Assembly: GCA_038373865.1 (NCBI GenBank)
Contig: JAXGGA010005540.1
Coordinates: 1 to 64,000, forward strand
Reading direction: 5' to 3'
Source of the DNA: Uloborus plumipes
Lineage: Eukaryota > Arthropoda > Arachnida > Araneae > Uloboridae
DNA length: 64,000 nucleotides
The notes beneath the pieces were generated by a model. It was given only the letters and a program-made list of their open reading frames with translations. It was not told where the DNA came from and searched no databases. Positions 1 through 12,235 of the stretch are shown here, piece by piece (positions within the stretch are counted from its first letter, which is position 1; each line of letters begins with the position of its first letter). A program made the translations under genes and the position numbers.

Positions 1-2055
1 CATTATGTTAATCAGTCAGAGAAGATGCAAGACGTTGTGGCACATTATGCTTACACCTCTTACTTTTACCATAATTATGTCTTAAATAATTACTGTGTCA
101 TTAGCAAAATTTTATGTGAATTAAAATATCTTTCAGTCCTGCTCATACGAACTCTGACAGTACAAATATTTGATTTACTCAAACAAAATTGTTTTGAAAT
201 CCTTTGAAAATTGAGTTTAGTTTTCGAAATTGAACCATCATAGAGCATCCTTTGGTTTGACGCATCAGAAATTGTATGGCATTTGCTAAGTGGCTTTTTT
301 TTTTTTTAAATCAAAGTCATGTACGGCATTTTGTAAAAGCATTGTACAGATTTATATGGTTTGCGCAGTTACTTTTTTTAACCTTTACAAATTTTAAAAA
401 TGACTGAATACTTTCCAGATGGGCAGAGGGGTGGCGCTTTGTATTATTTGAGGGATTGAGTCATTTTTCTTAGGAGAATTGCACACATCTGTTTTCTAGG
501 TATTAGTATGTTCTCCAGCTTCTTTTATCTACTACACATTTCTCAGAAACCCAAACTATTTATGCATGTGTAAAGGGAAGTTTAAGACAAAAAATATCTA
601 ATCCAAATATTTTACGTATATTTTTCTTAATTTTTTTTTATTATACTCTCAGTATGATTTACTGAGGTATTATTTTGTTTAATAATAACATTTGTTGATT
701 ACTATTTTTTGTTGCAATTCTTCTTTTTTTTAAAGCTACCTTCCCTTTCAGTCTGTTATTCGTTTTTTCATTTATCAATATGTTTTCTTGGATATATACT
801 GGATTTAATTTATTTATTTTGAAAACATTTTACACAACAGTTAAAAGTGACTGATACTACTTACATGCCTCTTGAAATGAAACCTTTCAATGAGCAAAAC
901 TCTGTTTTACTTAAAATTAAAAAATTCCACTAACATACCTAAACTTCATACTGTCTAAATTGTAAAATTTCTAAAACTTGTACTTCAGAGCTGGACTAAC
1001 GTAAGTAAAAAAATTTCGATTTTCATTTTATTACTGCATTGTATGTACAATCTAATTCTTAACTGTTAACGAAAATATTTGAAAAATAATTCGTCATTAT
1101 TAACCAGTGTTATGATAGCTCGTGTCCTAACCTTTGTATTAATCAGAAAAACAAGTTTCAGCTCTCCTGCAAAGTTTTGATAATGTGACTAACGTTAATC
1201 TGGATCTGAGGTGCGAAAATGTGGGAAGAAATTATCAGTTGAAATAAAAAAGAAAAGAAAATCGGATCAAAATAAACACAATATTTCCAAGGTGTAGAAA
1301 AATATAGTATATGAAAAGGAAATCAGACAGAACTGGATGTCTTTCGATCCATAAGTTTATTTGTTTCGCAAAGTTTACATCTTTTTTTGAAAAGGACTTT
1401 CCTCGTAACTCCAAAACACGTGCATGAAGTTCTCTTAAAAATTTTGAGGCTAAATACTGTCATATTTCCTTTTCCTTTTTGAAAAAAGGAAATATTTATT
1501 TCTGACAAAGTGCTTTTATATTGCAAAAAAACTACATAGGCTTGTTGAAGTGTTACAAACAAAACGAGTACATTGTTTCCTTCAATTACGCATTATATGT
1601 CCTAGTTTTGGCAGTTTGGATAAAAGGAAACCCACATAAGAATATCTTTGAGTTTTCGTGTGTATTGATTCAGCTCCCATCGAAATAAGAAAGAATTTAG
1701 TGAGGAAAAATCGGCGACACACACATACATAGTTTGTAAACAAAAGAAAACGTATAATACAACATCAAGTTCAATACAAATGCAATCCATAAGCACCCCA
1801 CCAAAGAACAATGCAAACCACAATTGAAGCAGCATTTATCGTATTTGAATATGAAGTTAATTTAACAGTAACGTGACTTCTCCCTAAGTACATAATCTCA
1901 AAGTAGATTGGGCCTCGGATGATATCATCGTTCATCGTGAACAATATCATTTTGATGAAGTGCGGGCGCAAACAACATAAAATTTCACTGTATTTCCAGC
2001 AATCATCAGTTATTGTAGTTGAAGTGCTACGTTGTGGTGGAAGTGTTTAAGATGA
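1..2055. other. A+T-rich non-coding stretch
   Basis: Nothing recognised on either strand. There are only short open frames of 60-80 codons with strongly A+T-driven composition, no splice-bounded exon signature and no recognisable domain. T-tracts occur near 297 and 640. This is most likely intergenic or intronic sequence. Confidence 0.6.
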
Positions 2056-2220
2056 AAATTCCTCGCCAGATGGGAAGGATTTGACCCGATCGGTTGTCAT
2101 GGTTACCGAAGACCTACTCCGCCAGCCGCAGGAGGCAAGTAGAGTTTTCGGTTTGACAGCAAGGATGGATTGTTTTACACTGATGCAAACATTATGTTGG
2201 GGAAGGGGGACTTGAGTTGG
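2056..2220 (+). other. Small GC-richer open frame, unidentified
   Basis: A run of about 54 sense codons opens right after an in-frame TAA and closes at a TGA near 2218. It includes the stretch DLTRSVVMVTEDLL followed by RQPQEASRVFGL. The base composition is clearly less A+T-rich than the flanks. I do not recognise a family. There is no good polypyrimidine tract and AG directly upstream, and the opposite strand is also open (2047-2265), so both readings may be chance. It could be a terminal exon, a relic or noise. Confidence 0.12.
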
Positions 2221-2395
2221 AATAACATTGTATAAGATGAATGGGGATACCTTTTGTTTAGTCAATCATGTCCTAAATTAAGCTATTAGCAAACACATGA
2301 CGATAGAATAATTGAGTGCAGTGACAAAGGATGAAATAAAATATTATCATGAAACTTTTTCACGTATAAAGAAAATAGTACAGGATGAAAAATGA

Positions 2396-2511
<116 letters not shown>

Positions 2512-2653
2512 CGAAAGTGACAAATTGCGAAAAATATTTAATTAAAATGTGTTCCGCAATAATTAATTTCGTAATAATGTTTAATTAAAAAATATATAAA
2601 ATTATATATATATATAAAACTGACGAATATGTATATGTTAAGAGGTAAATATA

Positions 2654-2822
2654 CACTGCGAAAAATAAACTGTTATTTTTACAGTATAATGCTGGAAACA
2701 GAAGTTCCGTTTAAAAGTATACTGCACACAGTTTAATAAACTGTAAAATTAGCAATTTCAGTTTATTACTACAAAATTAGTTGCATTACACTTATAAAAT
2801 CAACATTTTATTTTTTGCAGTG
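2654..2822. mobile_element. TA-flanked MITE, CACTGC family, copy 1
   Basis: A 169-bp element bounded by near-perfect inverted ends: CACTGCGAAAAATAAA on the left and its complement TTTATTTTTTGCAGTG on the right. TA lies directly outside both ends (2652-2653 and 2823-2824), consistent with a Tc1/mariner-like TA target. The interior is short and non-coding and repeats the motifs ACAGTATAAT and AAACTGTAAAA. Related sequences lie at 16101 and 23419, so this is a family. The superfamily is inferred from the TA flanks only. Confidence 0.75.
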
Positions 2823-2824
2823 TA

Positions 2825-5489
2825 CTAGTAATGCACGGGACTTAAATTGTAACTTTTTGAACCTTTTAAAGCAAACCCTTCATCCCAAATAAATTTAACA
2901 ATGAATTTTTCCATATTTTTTTATTAGCTGAATATATATTTAACAGCATATATAAAGTAAAACATCAGTAGGGTCTAGGGCCCCCTACGCCTTAGGGCCT
3001 TTAAGAAAATTGTTTCCTATTGCAAGTACAATTTGTTGGCCACTCAGCAAAGTACAAGGAGTGGTACTTTAGTTTGATTCCAGCCATTTAGGACTCAAAA
3101 TACTAAATTAATATCAGTGGGACTTCTGAGTCTCGTCGGGGCATAAAGGGATGCATAATCGACCACTTTCGTTTTTTTCTGATAGCAAAAACCTGTGTTT
3201 ACCTTGACTTTTTATCAATGACACTGAGAAGGTGTTTAACTACATCTAACAGTGCCAAAACAATCTCCCCATCCCCCGTCAGTCTTTAATTATGATATAT
3301 TCTTGACCCCGGTTTGTAGAACGATAAGATACGTATAACTCTTTGAATACTTTAGATTATGGCTAAAAATTTTGCACGTAGAACAAGTTTTAAAATATTC
3401 AAGATGTAGTACCTTTAACACCTCTGACTCTATGATAAATATACACATGTTTTTAAAAAATAACATAATACTATGTATGAAATAACAATAATATTAGCTT
3501 ACATTTTGGGGTTGTTCAAGTTTGATTTAAAATGCAAACATACAATTCATTTAGTCTAGTTGATGCTCAAAAGAAATATTCATACTTTGTATCATATGCA
3601 ATCACTTGTGAAATGTCTTAATTAATTATGTAACATGCCTAAATATATTGGTTAGGCACTATGTACATATATCTCTTATATAGTAAATCTCATATTATCG
3701 GAATTTTCTTTTACAGCTAAAGAGGCAGCAAGAATTACATTGATTCTTATCTCAGCACTTTAATAACCAATTCAAAAAATCATCTGTCTGCAATTGCATG
3801 AACACTCAGAACTAACTTTTGATCTTGCAGAAATGAGAGGTAGCTGTTGCGTAGTTTTGCAATTTGACGAACAACGCTGACTCAACATTGAAGGAAAAAT
3901 AATTTTCAGTTTTAAATTCATCGTAAAGTACTTTCTGAACAGTACTGATTTTTTTAAAGATATTTTCCGAATGACATTATGCATTTTGCATGAATTTGCA
4001 TCAATTCCAGTGTTAAAATTCTTTATCTGTAGACGAGCGTTTCCACCAGCAGAAACTATCTACACCATGCTTTCACTCCGCCAATTCTTAAAAAAAAATA
4101 TCTACTGCTTTTCACATTTCACTATAAGCATTTTTTTAAATTGTGAATGTAAAGAATCCGCCTATAGTTGAAATAAGAATTTTTCGAAATTGCTAGTTTT
4201 CCTTATCTTCCGCTGTATTTTCATGAAATAAACCAGCTGTTTGGTCAATGTATTATACTACGTCTAATTATACTTCGTCCGCAAAACATTAAAGCCTCTT
4301 ACGCAGTCCCATTGGAAAGAAAAAAAAGAAGTTACCGACGTTAAAACAATGCCATCATTACAAAGTGCTTTAGAAAGGACTGACCAGAATATTTCTTTTC
4401 CTAACGAATAGAAATATACTCTTATAATATAAATTTTTAATTTAACTTACCAAGGTGGTTAATATACTGCAAGAATACTTACCTATAAGAAGAAGAAAAA
4501 TCAATTAAAAACGGGTAAGCAAAATAACATTTAAAAAATACACATGCAAGAAAGAAAGAAAAAAGCAAGAACAAGATAATATATTTTACTAACGCGAGGC
4601 TTTTATTGAGTGGAACCAATACCATAGATTCTAGTCAACTTCAGGGAAGTTGTTTATATTTTTAAATAAGTTTTAAGAAAAAGTAAAAAAAAAGTTTTTT
4701 AAAGTTAAAAATTTAAAAATAGATTTATTTTGCTGTTAAAAAAAACTTGAAAAATATGGAAACTTATTTTTAGGGTAAAGTTAAGATTTATTATTCTTAT
4801 ATATATTGAAAAATGTACATATTTCAGAATAAGTTGAATGAAAACTAAACACTTTTTACCTCTTGGATCCATACTGTTTGTAGCGCATTAGCAAGTTATA
4901 ACAGCAGGTAGTTTAAAAGGAAATAAAACTGCTGCGTTTATTGCAATACAAGGTTTCAAAATTTTCACGTCATATAAAGAAAAATAAATTGTTAAATAAG
5001 AAATGCTTTAAAAAAACTTGAAATATTATTCATGGATTTGTAAAGTGCTGTAAAAAAGTTGTTATTTTAATAACATCAATATTGCTTATAGAAAATGTTT
5101 GAAATCGACGATGAAATTAAATTGACCTATTGAGTGAACCAACTGCAAAAATAAACTTTAATGAAGACAGAGTATTTTACAACTCCTTTTTCAGCAAAAT
5201 ATAATTCATACATTGCTGTCAATGTATGGGGGTTATAGTAGTCGCATTTTGTCCCTAGTTTGAAACAGTTTTGGAAATCATAAGTGGAAGAGCTGCAATA
5301 ACGCGATTTTAGTAGCACTAAAAAAAAGTGCGGTGACCATTGCTGATGGACATAAGGTTACAAAACATCTGGAATAAGTTGCTCCAATTTTAAGAACACT
5401 AAAATTGTTGGAGGAAAGTTTCACGTGGCCTGTGAAAAGTGCCATCAAGCGTTAAAATTACTGGGGTATTATTCAAAGCGCATGTGTTA
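2825..5489. other. A+T-rich non-coding stretch
   Basis: No gene recognised. A short GC-rich patch occurs near 2968-3000 (GGGCC-containing), and the rest is A/T-rich with many homopolymer runs. Open frames here (for example around 3772-4171 and 5127-5318) lack domains and overlap on opposite strands. Confidence 0.6.
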
Positions 5490-5567
5490 CAAACATCGCC
5501 GCAGAGCTTTCAAAGCACTCTATCAGCTGTAAGTTTGCTGTTTAGGGTTCGATCCCATCGTGTGTAA
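5490..5567 (+). repeat. Possible tRNA-derived relic
   Basis: The sequence contains a good B-box/T-arm signature (GGGTTCGATCCCATC at 5544-5558). Upstream is a D-arm-like stretch (GCAGAGCTTTCAAAGCACTC) and a GTA triplet in an anticodon-like position, flanked by CAGC and GCTG. No convincing 7-bp acceptor stem is visible, so a functional tRNA is unlikely. It is better read as a tRNA pseudogene or the head of a SINE. Confidence 0.25.
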
Positions 5568-6270
5568 TTAAAATACGTATTACTATACTTACGTATTTGT
5601 GTAAAGCTGATCGGTACAGCATGAACCTAAGCATGACCTAATGAACCTTTAATAAATGAATAATTGAAAGTCATTTTCCAACCTGATAAATGCTTTTTTT
5701 TCTTCTTCGTTTCAACAGCGAATTCTGGTATAACCTTACACATAAATTGGTGAAACGTTATGCTATAGTGATGTTACTATATGGTAACTTTCCACAAATG
5801 ATGCGCTACTTTACACCAGATATGTCGGTTAAGTTACTCGATAACAGTGGAGGCAGCACTGCTGCCATCGTATTTATGGAGTTGGGTTACACATTTTGTT
5901 TACAGTTAATGTGTTTATTTTATATACGTCTTTATTTTTATTAAGATGAAGACCCTGAGTTCATTCAAACTTATTTCGGGGTTACAAGTGACACCTTTTG
6001 CAGAAACGTAACGAAATGAGCTTATGGGTGCAAAGACGTCCAACAAACCTTTCGTCGGATATTTTATCATCCACAAATAGTTATCCACGTTGCTGTTTAT
6101 GTTCTCTTTTTTAATTCCCGTTTTCTTCTAGTCCGTAGTTTCTTTTTATCCCGCGATAGTTTTTTTTTACACCTATTTTAAAATACCTCAATCGTTGGAA
6201 AACTGCATGCCTATAAGATGCTTCCACATAGAACATTGACAGCGAGATGTCCCGCTGTCAATATTCAAAT
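5568..6270. other. A+T-rich non-coding stretch
   Basis: No gene or element recognised. An open frame at 5690-5944 (84 codons) is rich in hydrophobic and aromatic residues, has no recognisable domain and no plausible exon borders. Confidence 0.5.
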
Positions 6271-6510
6271 GGTGGCCCTGCCAGTAAGGCGTCGGACTCC
6301 TAACCGGAGGGTCCGGGGTTTGATCCTATCTGATCAAAGTTGCACTTTCTTTGCCAATGGTGGCTGGAGTTCTGGTATGGATTAAAAAAACAGCTTTCTT
6401 CAGGGCTTTACCCCTGTTAAAAATGAGAAACCCTGGAGTGAAAAGTGTATGTTAGACAAACCTTAATCTAAAAGCCCTCATAGTTAACGCATCTTTCAAA
6501 AAAAAGTTAA
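6271..6510 (+). mobile_element. Possible tRNA-derived SINE
   Basis: The head looks like a tRNA: an A-box-like GTGGCCCTGCCAGTAAGGC, an anticodon-loop-like CTCCTAA (CCT, as in tRNA-Arg) flanked by partly pairing TCGG/CCGG, then a B-box-like GGGGTTTGATCC. Arms are mispaired and there is no matching acceptor stem, so it is not a working tRNA. It continues into an unrelated body of about 170 bases ending in an A-rich segment near 6499-6507, which is the layout of a tRNA-derived SINE. The 3' boundary is approximate and no target duplication was found. Confidence 0.4.
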
Positions 6511-9500
6511 GTAATTAACTAATTAAAACAAATAAAAAATAGCATAAGCCCATCCGTATGGATCTAGAATAACACTAACAACTACTCAAAGACACACGTT
6601 AAACTTACACTTGCTCCTCCTTACTTGATCGGCGGGTTAAAAAGAGAAAAACTGAAACATTGTTAAAGTTTTAGTATTAAAATTTTATGTAGGTTCAATA
6701 AGATAGCCTAGTTTAACTTAGTATGAATATCTTCTTCATTTAGTAAGCCCCAAATCTCCATTTTTAAACTACACCAAATAATTAAACTCTGAACAATAAA
6801 AAAAGAAAGAAAAAACATATTAAACATCAACATAGAATTAATGAAAGTAATTTAACGCACTTTTAATCTAAACCATACCGTCATTCTATTCTTTACTTTC
6901 ATATCTCATTAGCTTCTTTAATTTACGATTTAAAAAAGCAATCTCCCTCGCAAAGTTAATCATTTCCACTTTCCCCAGAATACATTGATTTAAATACCCC
7001 CACTCTTTGCACTCAATATCATCCCGATTAATCAGCTACCGAAAAGATATAAAATCTTCATCGCATTCGTGGAGATTATCTTCTATTAACTGCTACAGCT
7101 GGTAAGTGGCTTGTTGTGTGCGTGTGTGTGTAGAGAGAAAATAACTTCAGCTACAAAATCCTTCACAAAATGTGGAGGATTAGGAACTCGTCTGTTCCTA
7201 TGACAACCGGGAGGGGGCGGAGGGGGGAGCCAGGGGTTGTTTTATTTTGAAAAGAAAGGGAAGGGAGGAAGTTAAATAAGAATGACTGCATTCAGATTGG
7301 CTGTTTAAGTTCGAGGATTTTAATAATGCGACACGTATAAAGACTTAAAGCGATTAGAAAATAAATGAAGGACGATGGAGGTTAGATTCAGGATTATTTT
7401 GAACTTCATTTATTTAAGAGCAAATCGTAGACTTTGAGAGAGAAAGAGAGAGTATTGACGCTTTTGAATCAAAAATTTTCAATGCTGTTTAGGAATTTAG
7501 TCAAGTAATTCATTTTTGTATAAACGTTATAAAACTTAAACCATATTTTTTTGTCACTTTCGATTTTACTTTTCGTGCACTTTCAGGCATATAATCTCGT
7601 ATCGCCTCAAAAGAAGTAGCGCAACAACAAATTCCTTCCCCCTCAGCGAGCCTTGTGTATCAGACACAAGAAGGAAGAATTCAAAGAAAAATTGATGCAC
7701 AGATGGACCCTGATAGCTACTGGTACTGATTAGGTTTTGGTTGTTTGTTTCAAGAGTTTAGCGAACTATGCCATACCATTACTCTCTGTAATTGCAATTG
7801 CTAAATTCAGAAAAATAACATTTTCACTGAAAATTTAGCAACAGATTTCTGAGACTTTAACTACAGAGACTTTAACTACAGCTAGATCATTTACAGTTGA
7901 CAACTCTTCTCGCTTTCAACTTCCAGTAAAAGATGAACTTCAAGTTGTACTTTACTCAGTCTTGATTGAACTTCAAGATCTTTAAGTTTGAGAAGGGAAA
8001 AAAATGCTGTTTCACGAGTTCATTGCGTCTAGCGAGATGGTTAAGAGAAACTGGTACACCATTGTGCATACAGTAAGACATAACTCGTTACCTTTTACTG
8101 ATAACTGTAAATAGGCTCTTTCCCAGGATTTTACGTCAGGAAACATACCAGTGTGACCAATATGACGGTAATGAGGACGTAGCAAGGGGAAGGATGGTCA
8201 ACGTCCCCATAATCCTTAGTTGAAGTCGAATCATTAACCTTAGTATGGTATTTTGCATGCATGTAAGAGCTGCTATATCCCTCCCCCAGAAGGTTAATTC
8301 TTGCCACGCTAGTTACAGTGATAGTCATTTATTGTATACATTATTTTGAATAAAATTTTAATTATCTGTGTGGTATACTGTCAGGTAATAGTACCGGTAG
8401 TCGCACTGCAACCAGAAGTTGACGCTATACTAGTAGTTGGCACTTATGAAAAATTAGCTGGAAGGTAAGCATTGCTAATTCAAACACCATTTTATAATCT
8501 TGGCTAAAGAGGAGCAAAAAGAATAAGAAAGAAAAATAATAGACGCAAGCAAGAAATTAGCTGCACCCATCCTTTTGTGACTGGTGATGTTTTAGATCAG
8601 GTAATGAGCGACATATGCCTGAAAAAGAACTGATAATTATTATGTGGTAATAAAGATATTGTTATTACTGCCAATTTTCACCCGTACACTCATCATGAAA
8701 ATTATATTTATCGAGTATTTTTATTTATGATTAATATTAAGCAATGGAAATTAGCAATCTGAAGTGTTTTTTTAATGAAGTTTTTTGTTAAAAAAAACTT
8801 TTTGAATATGAAAGCAGTGAATTTTGAATATAAAAGTTTTGAAAAACATTAACTCAAATCGCAGACGATTGTTAGCCATAACGACAAAAATTACATGCTA
8901 GTCTTATTCTCGTTGTCATGGTAATCTGAAAAATTAAAGGGCCATTAACGAAGGTTAAGTGAAAGCAATAAGCCATAGTAATATTGCTCGAAAATAAAAC
9001 AACAAAAAGCTTGATAAATTTAATTTCATATTTTTACTACAGTCTAAAAAGGCCCTCATATGAAATATGACCATCAACTTCCCCTTTTCCGGAATACTAC
9101 AAAGATTAAAATACTATCGTCGAACACGCTAGCTGTCCAATTTTGTGCTACATCATCTCTTAAGATCTCTGGGCTGCGCATCGGCAGTTGATGTGTAGAT
9201 AGAGCTACGAAATAATGTTCAGTTCCTCATTAGGATGCAATAAGTTATTTTAGCCATATTTCAGGAGAACAGAAAATGTGAAAGTGAATGCAAACAAACA
9301 ACATTGTTTCTGCGGTGTGAGAGCAGTATAAAACAACTATTTCCACTCATTTCAAATTTCCGCACAGTTAATACTGCATTCATACAGCATCAACATTTAA
9401 TAACAGTCCCGTAATTTCAAAAATTTCCAGGGTGTATCTATTTAACATATTTCACGGGGAAAAACAGCAAAAAACAATCAAAAGTGCATGATTGCATTTT

Positions 9501-10944
9501 TTTTTATAAAATTCAGGGGGAGAGGGGTCCCTGATACCCTCGGGGTTGGGGCTAAATTTCGGGCCAGGTTAACATTCTGAATCGACGATTACAGTTCGTT
9601 GCGTTAAAATGTTGTGTTAAGGTTAGCGTAAAGAGAGAAAGACGGTTTGCAACTATGTGCTTGCAAGTTAATAAAATCACAACGTTCGGGCACATGACGG
9701 TTTCTTATCGCTGGAATAAAATATGGTTTTTGCATTCATGCTGCTTTTTACACGGGGTTTTATATTTAATACAGTTTTTCAGAAATCAAACAAGATTTTT
9801 ATTTTTCACGAAATGTCAAAAATAAGGATTAAATAATCCGATCGACAATGCAATTCTCTTAAAATCTCTCAAAAAACTCTTTTTAACAAATGAAGTTAAC
9901 AAACTTATTTTCAGTTCGTCATGTTAACTAAATTTAAATTTTTAATATTTCTCAAATAGACTCATTTATAAAAGAGGAAATCCTAAGGAAAAACTGATTT
10001 TGTTAAAAGGAATTTTAGGCACTTTGCATTTAATTATTTTTTCCCGTACCAGAGAAAATGCAACTAAATATAAATTAAAAAGAAATCTGCCATGTAGTCT
10101 TATTAAATAAAACAACGTTTCTTTTTTCCCTCCACAACTGCTGAGTCTAGGTTGCGTAATTAATACTTGAAGTATCTCCCTTTCATCTACTTATTAAGTA
10201 CTCCAAAAAGAAGAATGAGCTGCAAAAAATAAACGAAAGGACGTTTTCCTTTCATTTGCGAGCTTCTTCTTTTGTGTTCCTAAGAACATTTCATTCATGA
10301 CAAGAATTGCAATTCGCCGTTTCCCTCCCCGCTTGATGGGTTGCAGCATTTGGTTGAGTCGCCAAGCTCGCCAATGTGGGGTCGGAAAATGCGGCTTTTT
10401 TTGTTTGGTTTGTTTTAGACTAGTCTTTGTGTAGGTAAATAATGGGGTGCTGAAATATTAGCCGCAACAGATGAAAGATTGCTTTGTAATAAATGACTGA
10501 GGTTGATTAAATAATAAAGTACGTGTACGATGATCTAAAAGTAAATATTAAATGATTGCAATTAACGACAGAATGATGAAATCGAGGATAAATTTAAATA
10601 AATATTGGATATTATTTCATTTCACCACAGTGATTGTCATAGTTCTATATGTATGTATAATATTAATTTTTTGCCTTCAAGGGAATCAATGCTGCACTGC
10701 AGTAAGAGGGAGGGGGTGGTATTAGATACGAATCAGAAAAATAGCATAAATATCAGAAAAAGTTCAATTTTGTTCATATCCATGTACGTTTCTATCAGAG
10801 AATCCTACATTGAACTATTTTACGTCTCATAGCCATATTAGTGGATAAGGATCTGCGGTTTTTACTTTGTGTGTTTTTTTTTTTTTTTAATTTCTAATAA
10901 ATAACAGAAATATTGTAGCATTTTGGAAAAAAAAAAAAAAAAAC
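6511..10944. other. A+T-rich non-coding stretch
   Basis: No gene recognised. It contains a short (GT)n run (7117-7132), a G-rich patch (about 7208-7232), a (GA)n run (7436-7451), a hairpin CTTGTGT-ATCAG-ACACAAG (7652-7670), an exact 15-bp tandem duplication (7852-7866 and 7867-7881) and a G-rich patch near 9522-9560. A pyrimidine-rich, less A+T-rich stretch lies at 10250-10400. Short open frames are unsupported. Confidence 0.5.
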
Positions 10945-11110
10945 CCTTTAAGGGTTGAAATCATTTACAAAGACCACATATACAGACAGAGAACAGACCC
11001 TGCACTGGCTGTAGGGTAGGGGCCTTGCCCATTCTGTGATGGCCTGCACCCTGAGGTGCTTCGCGAAATTGATTAAGGTGCACAAAAAAAGTTGCGTGCC
11101 TAGTGGTTTT
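10945..11110. other. GC-richer unidentified insert-like segment
   Basis: A compact segment whose composition differs sharply from its flanks (blocks such as GGTAGGGGCCTTGCCC and GGCCTGCACCCTGAGGTGC). It is preceded by an 18-base A-tract at 10926-10943 and, before that, by a T-tract at 10868-10888. The palindrome AACCCTTTAAGGGTT sits at its left edge. A 61-codon minus-strand frame (10961-11146) crosses it without a recognisable domain. The A-tract would suit a retroposed sequence on the minus strand, but no target duplication was identified. Confidence 0.25.
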
Positions 11111-11146
11111 TACTTTCTGTCTTTTCCCTAGAAAGTGTATCATCAT

Positions 11147-12158
11147 ACTTATTTAAGAAACAATATACGGCCTTGAAAAGTAAAGGATAGTATCTGCAGT
11201 AATGAATTTTTGAGACATCTGAAGAAACGAGTTTTGGACTAACTAATAGAGGAATGTTGGCATTTGACTCTTGTTTCGTGCCTCAATTTTAGTGGAAACC
11301 AAATAGGCAGACTTTTGAAATAAAGTTAAAACCCTACAGGTGACAAAAATGCAGACACATGAAAAACACAATTTTTTAAGTTACTGCCCTATACCTGCCC
11401 ATATGGCAGTGCATGTTTCATCAATACTAAGCTTATTACTTTCCAGCTTAACAAAAGGGAAATAAACTCTATTGAATATACATTTATTTCAACCAACGTC
11501 CAGATTAGAATAACAGCATTATTTTCCAGGGTATCAGAATGGGGTAAAACTTCGATTAGCTGTTTGTTTTTGTTATTTTGTACTTTCTTCTTTAACTCTT
11601 TGAGTTGTGTGTAATGAAATGTTTGTATGTCACGCACGATCCGGATTGTTTTGTAAATTATTTCAGGAATGAGGGAACAGCTAGTTATTAAAGATTTTTT
11701 GTCATTTATGTGCGATTAAGTCCTTCGATTCGTGTTAAGAAATTGTTATATACGATAAAAATTAATTAGATATGATTAAGAAGTAGCAGCTGTTTTAACC
11801 CAAACTGACTTTAGAGCGGTTAATAGAATTTTCTCACAACGCGGTATGAAGCCATTTGTCAATGAATGCTCGATTTTTTTTACTTATTGAATTGCTGCAT
11901 TTTCATATTTTTATATTTTCTGAACTTTCAATAACTCGTTTAAGTAAAAATTTTACACTAAGTTTTCCATTTTATCTTGCTTATTTGCGACGAAACTTCT
12001 ATGATGCAATGTTGTTATTTTCACGATTAAAATTATACGGTAATATGTATAGAGTACGCACCCATTAAATTTGCTATACTAATTGTACTCAAAGTTTTAA
12101 TAGTTAAGGATGAAAAATAATCTGAATTGCAAAATTTTAATGATGTGGCAATGTTGAC
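11147..12158. other. A+T-rich non-coding stretch
   Basis: Nothing recognised. A minus-strand frame of 82 codons (11389-11637) and a plus-strand one of 70 codons (11856-12068) have no domain and no coding-like composition. Confidence 0.55.
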
Positions 12159-12160
12159 TA

Positions 12161-12235
12161 CAGTGAAACTTTGACATACTCGAGGGACGCTTTCAAAGAC
12201 CTCTCGCGTAAGTCATAATTTTAAGGTAGGGAAAA
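12161..12235. mobile_element. Pogo/Tigger-like terminus, orphan
   Basis: The sequence begins CAGTGAAACTTTGACATACT directly after a TA (12159-12160). This resembles the CAGT-starting ends typical of pogo/Tigger elements. I could not find an opposing inverted end downstream, so it is either a truncated copy or a chance match. Confidence 0.3.

Noticed and set aside
7436..7670. GA microsatellite and small hairpin as a possible core promoter
   Set aside because: No transcription-start signature or downstream open frame. GA runs are common in such DNA.
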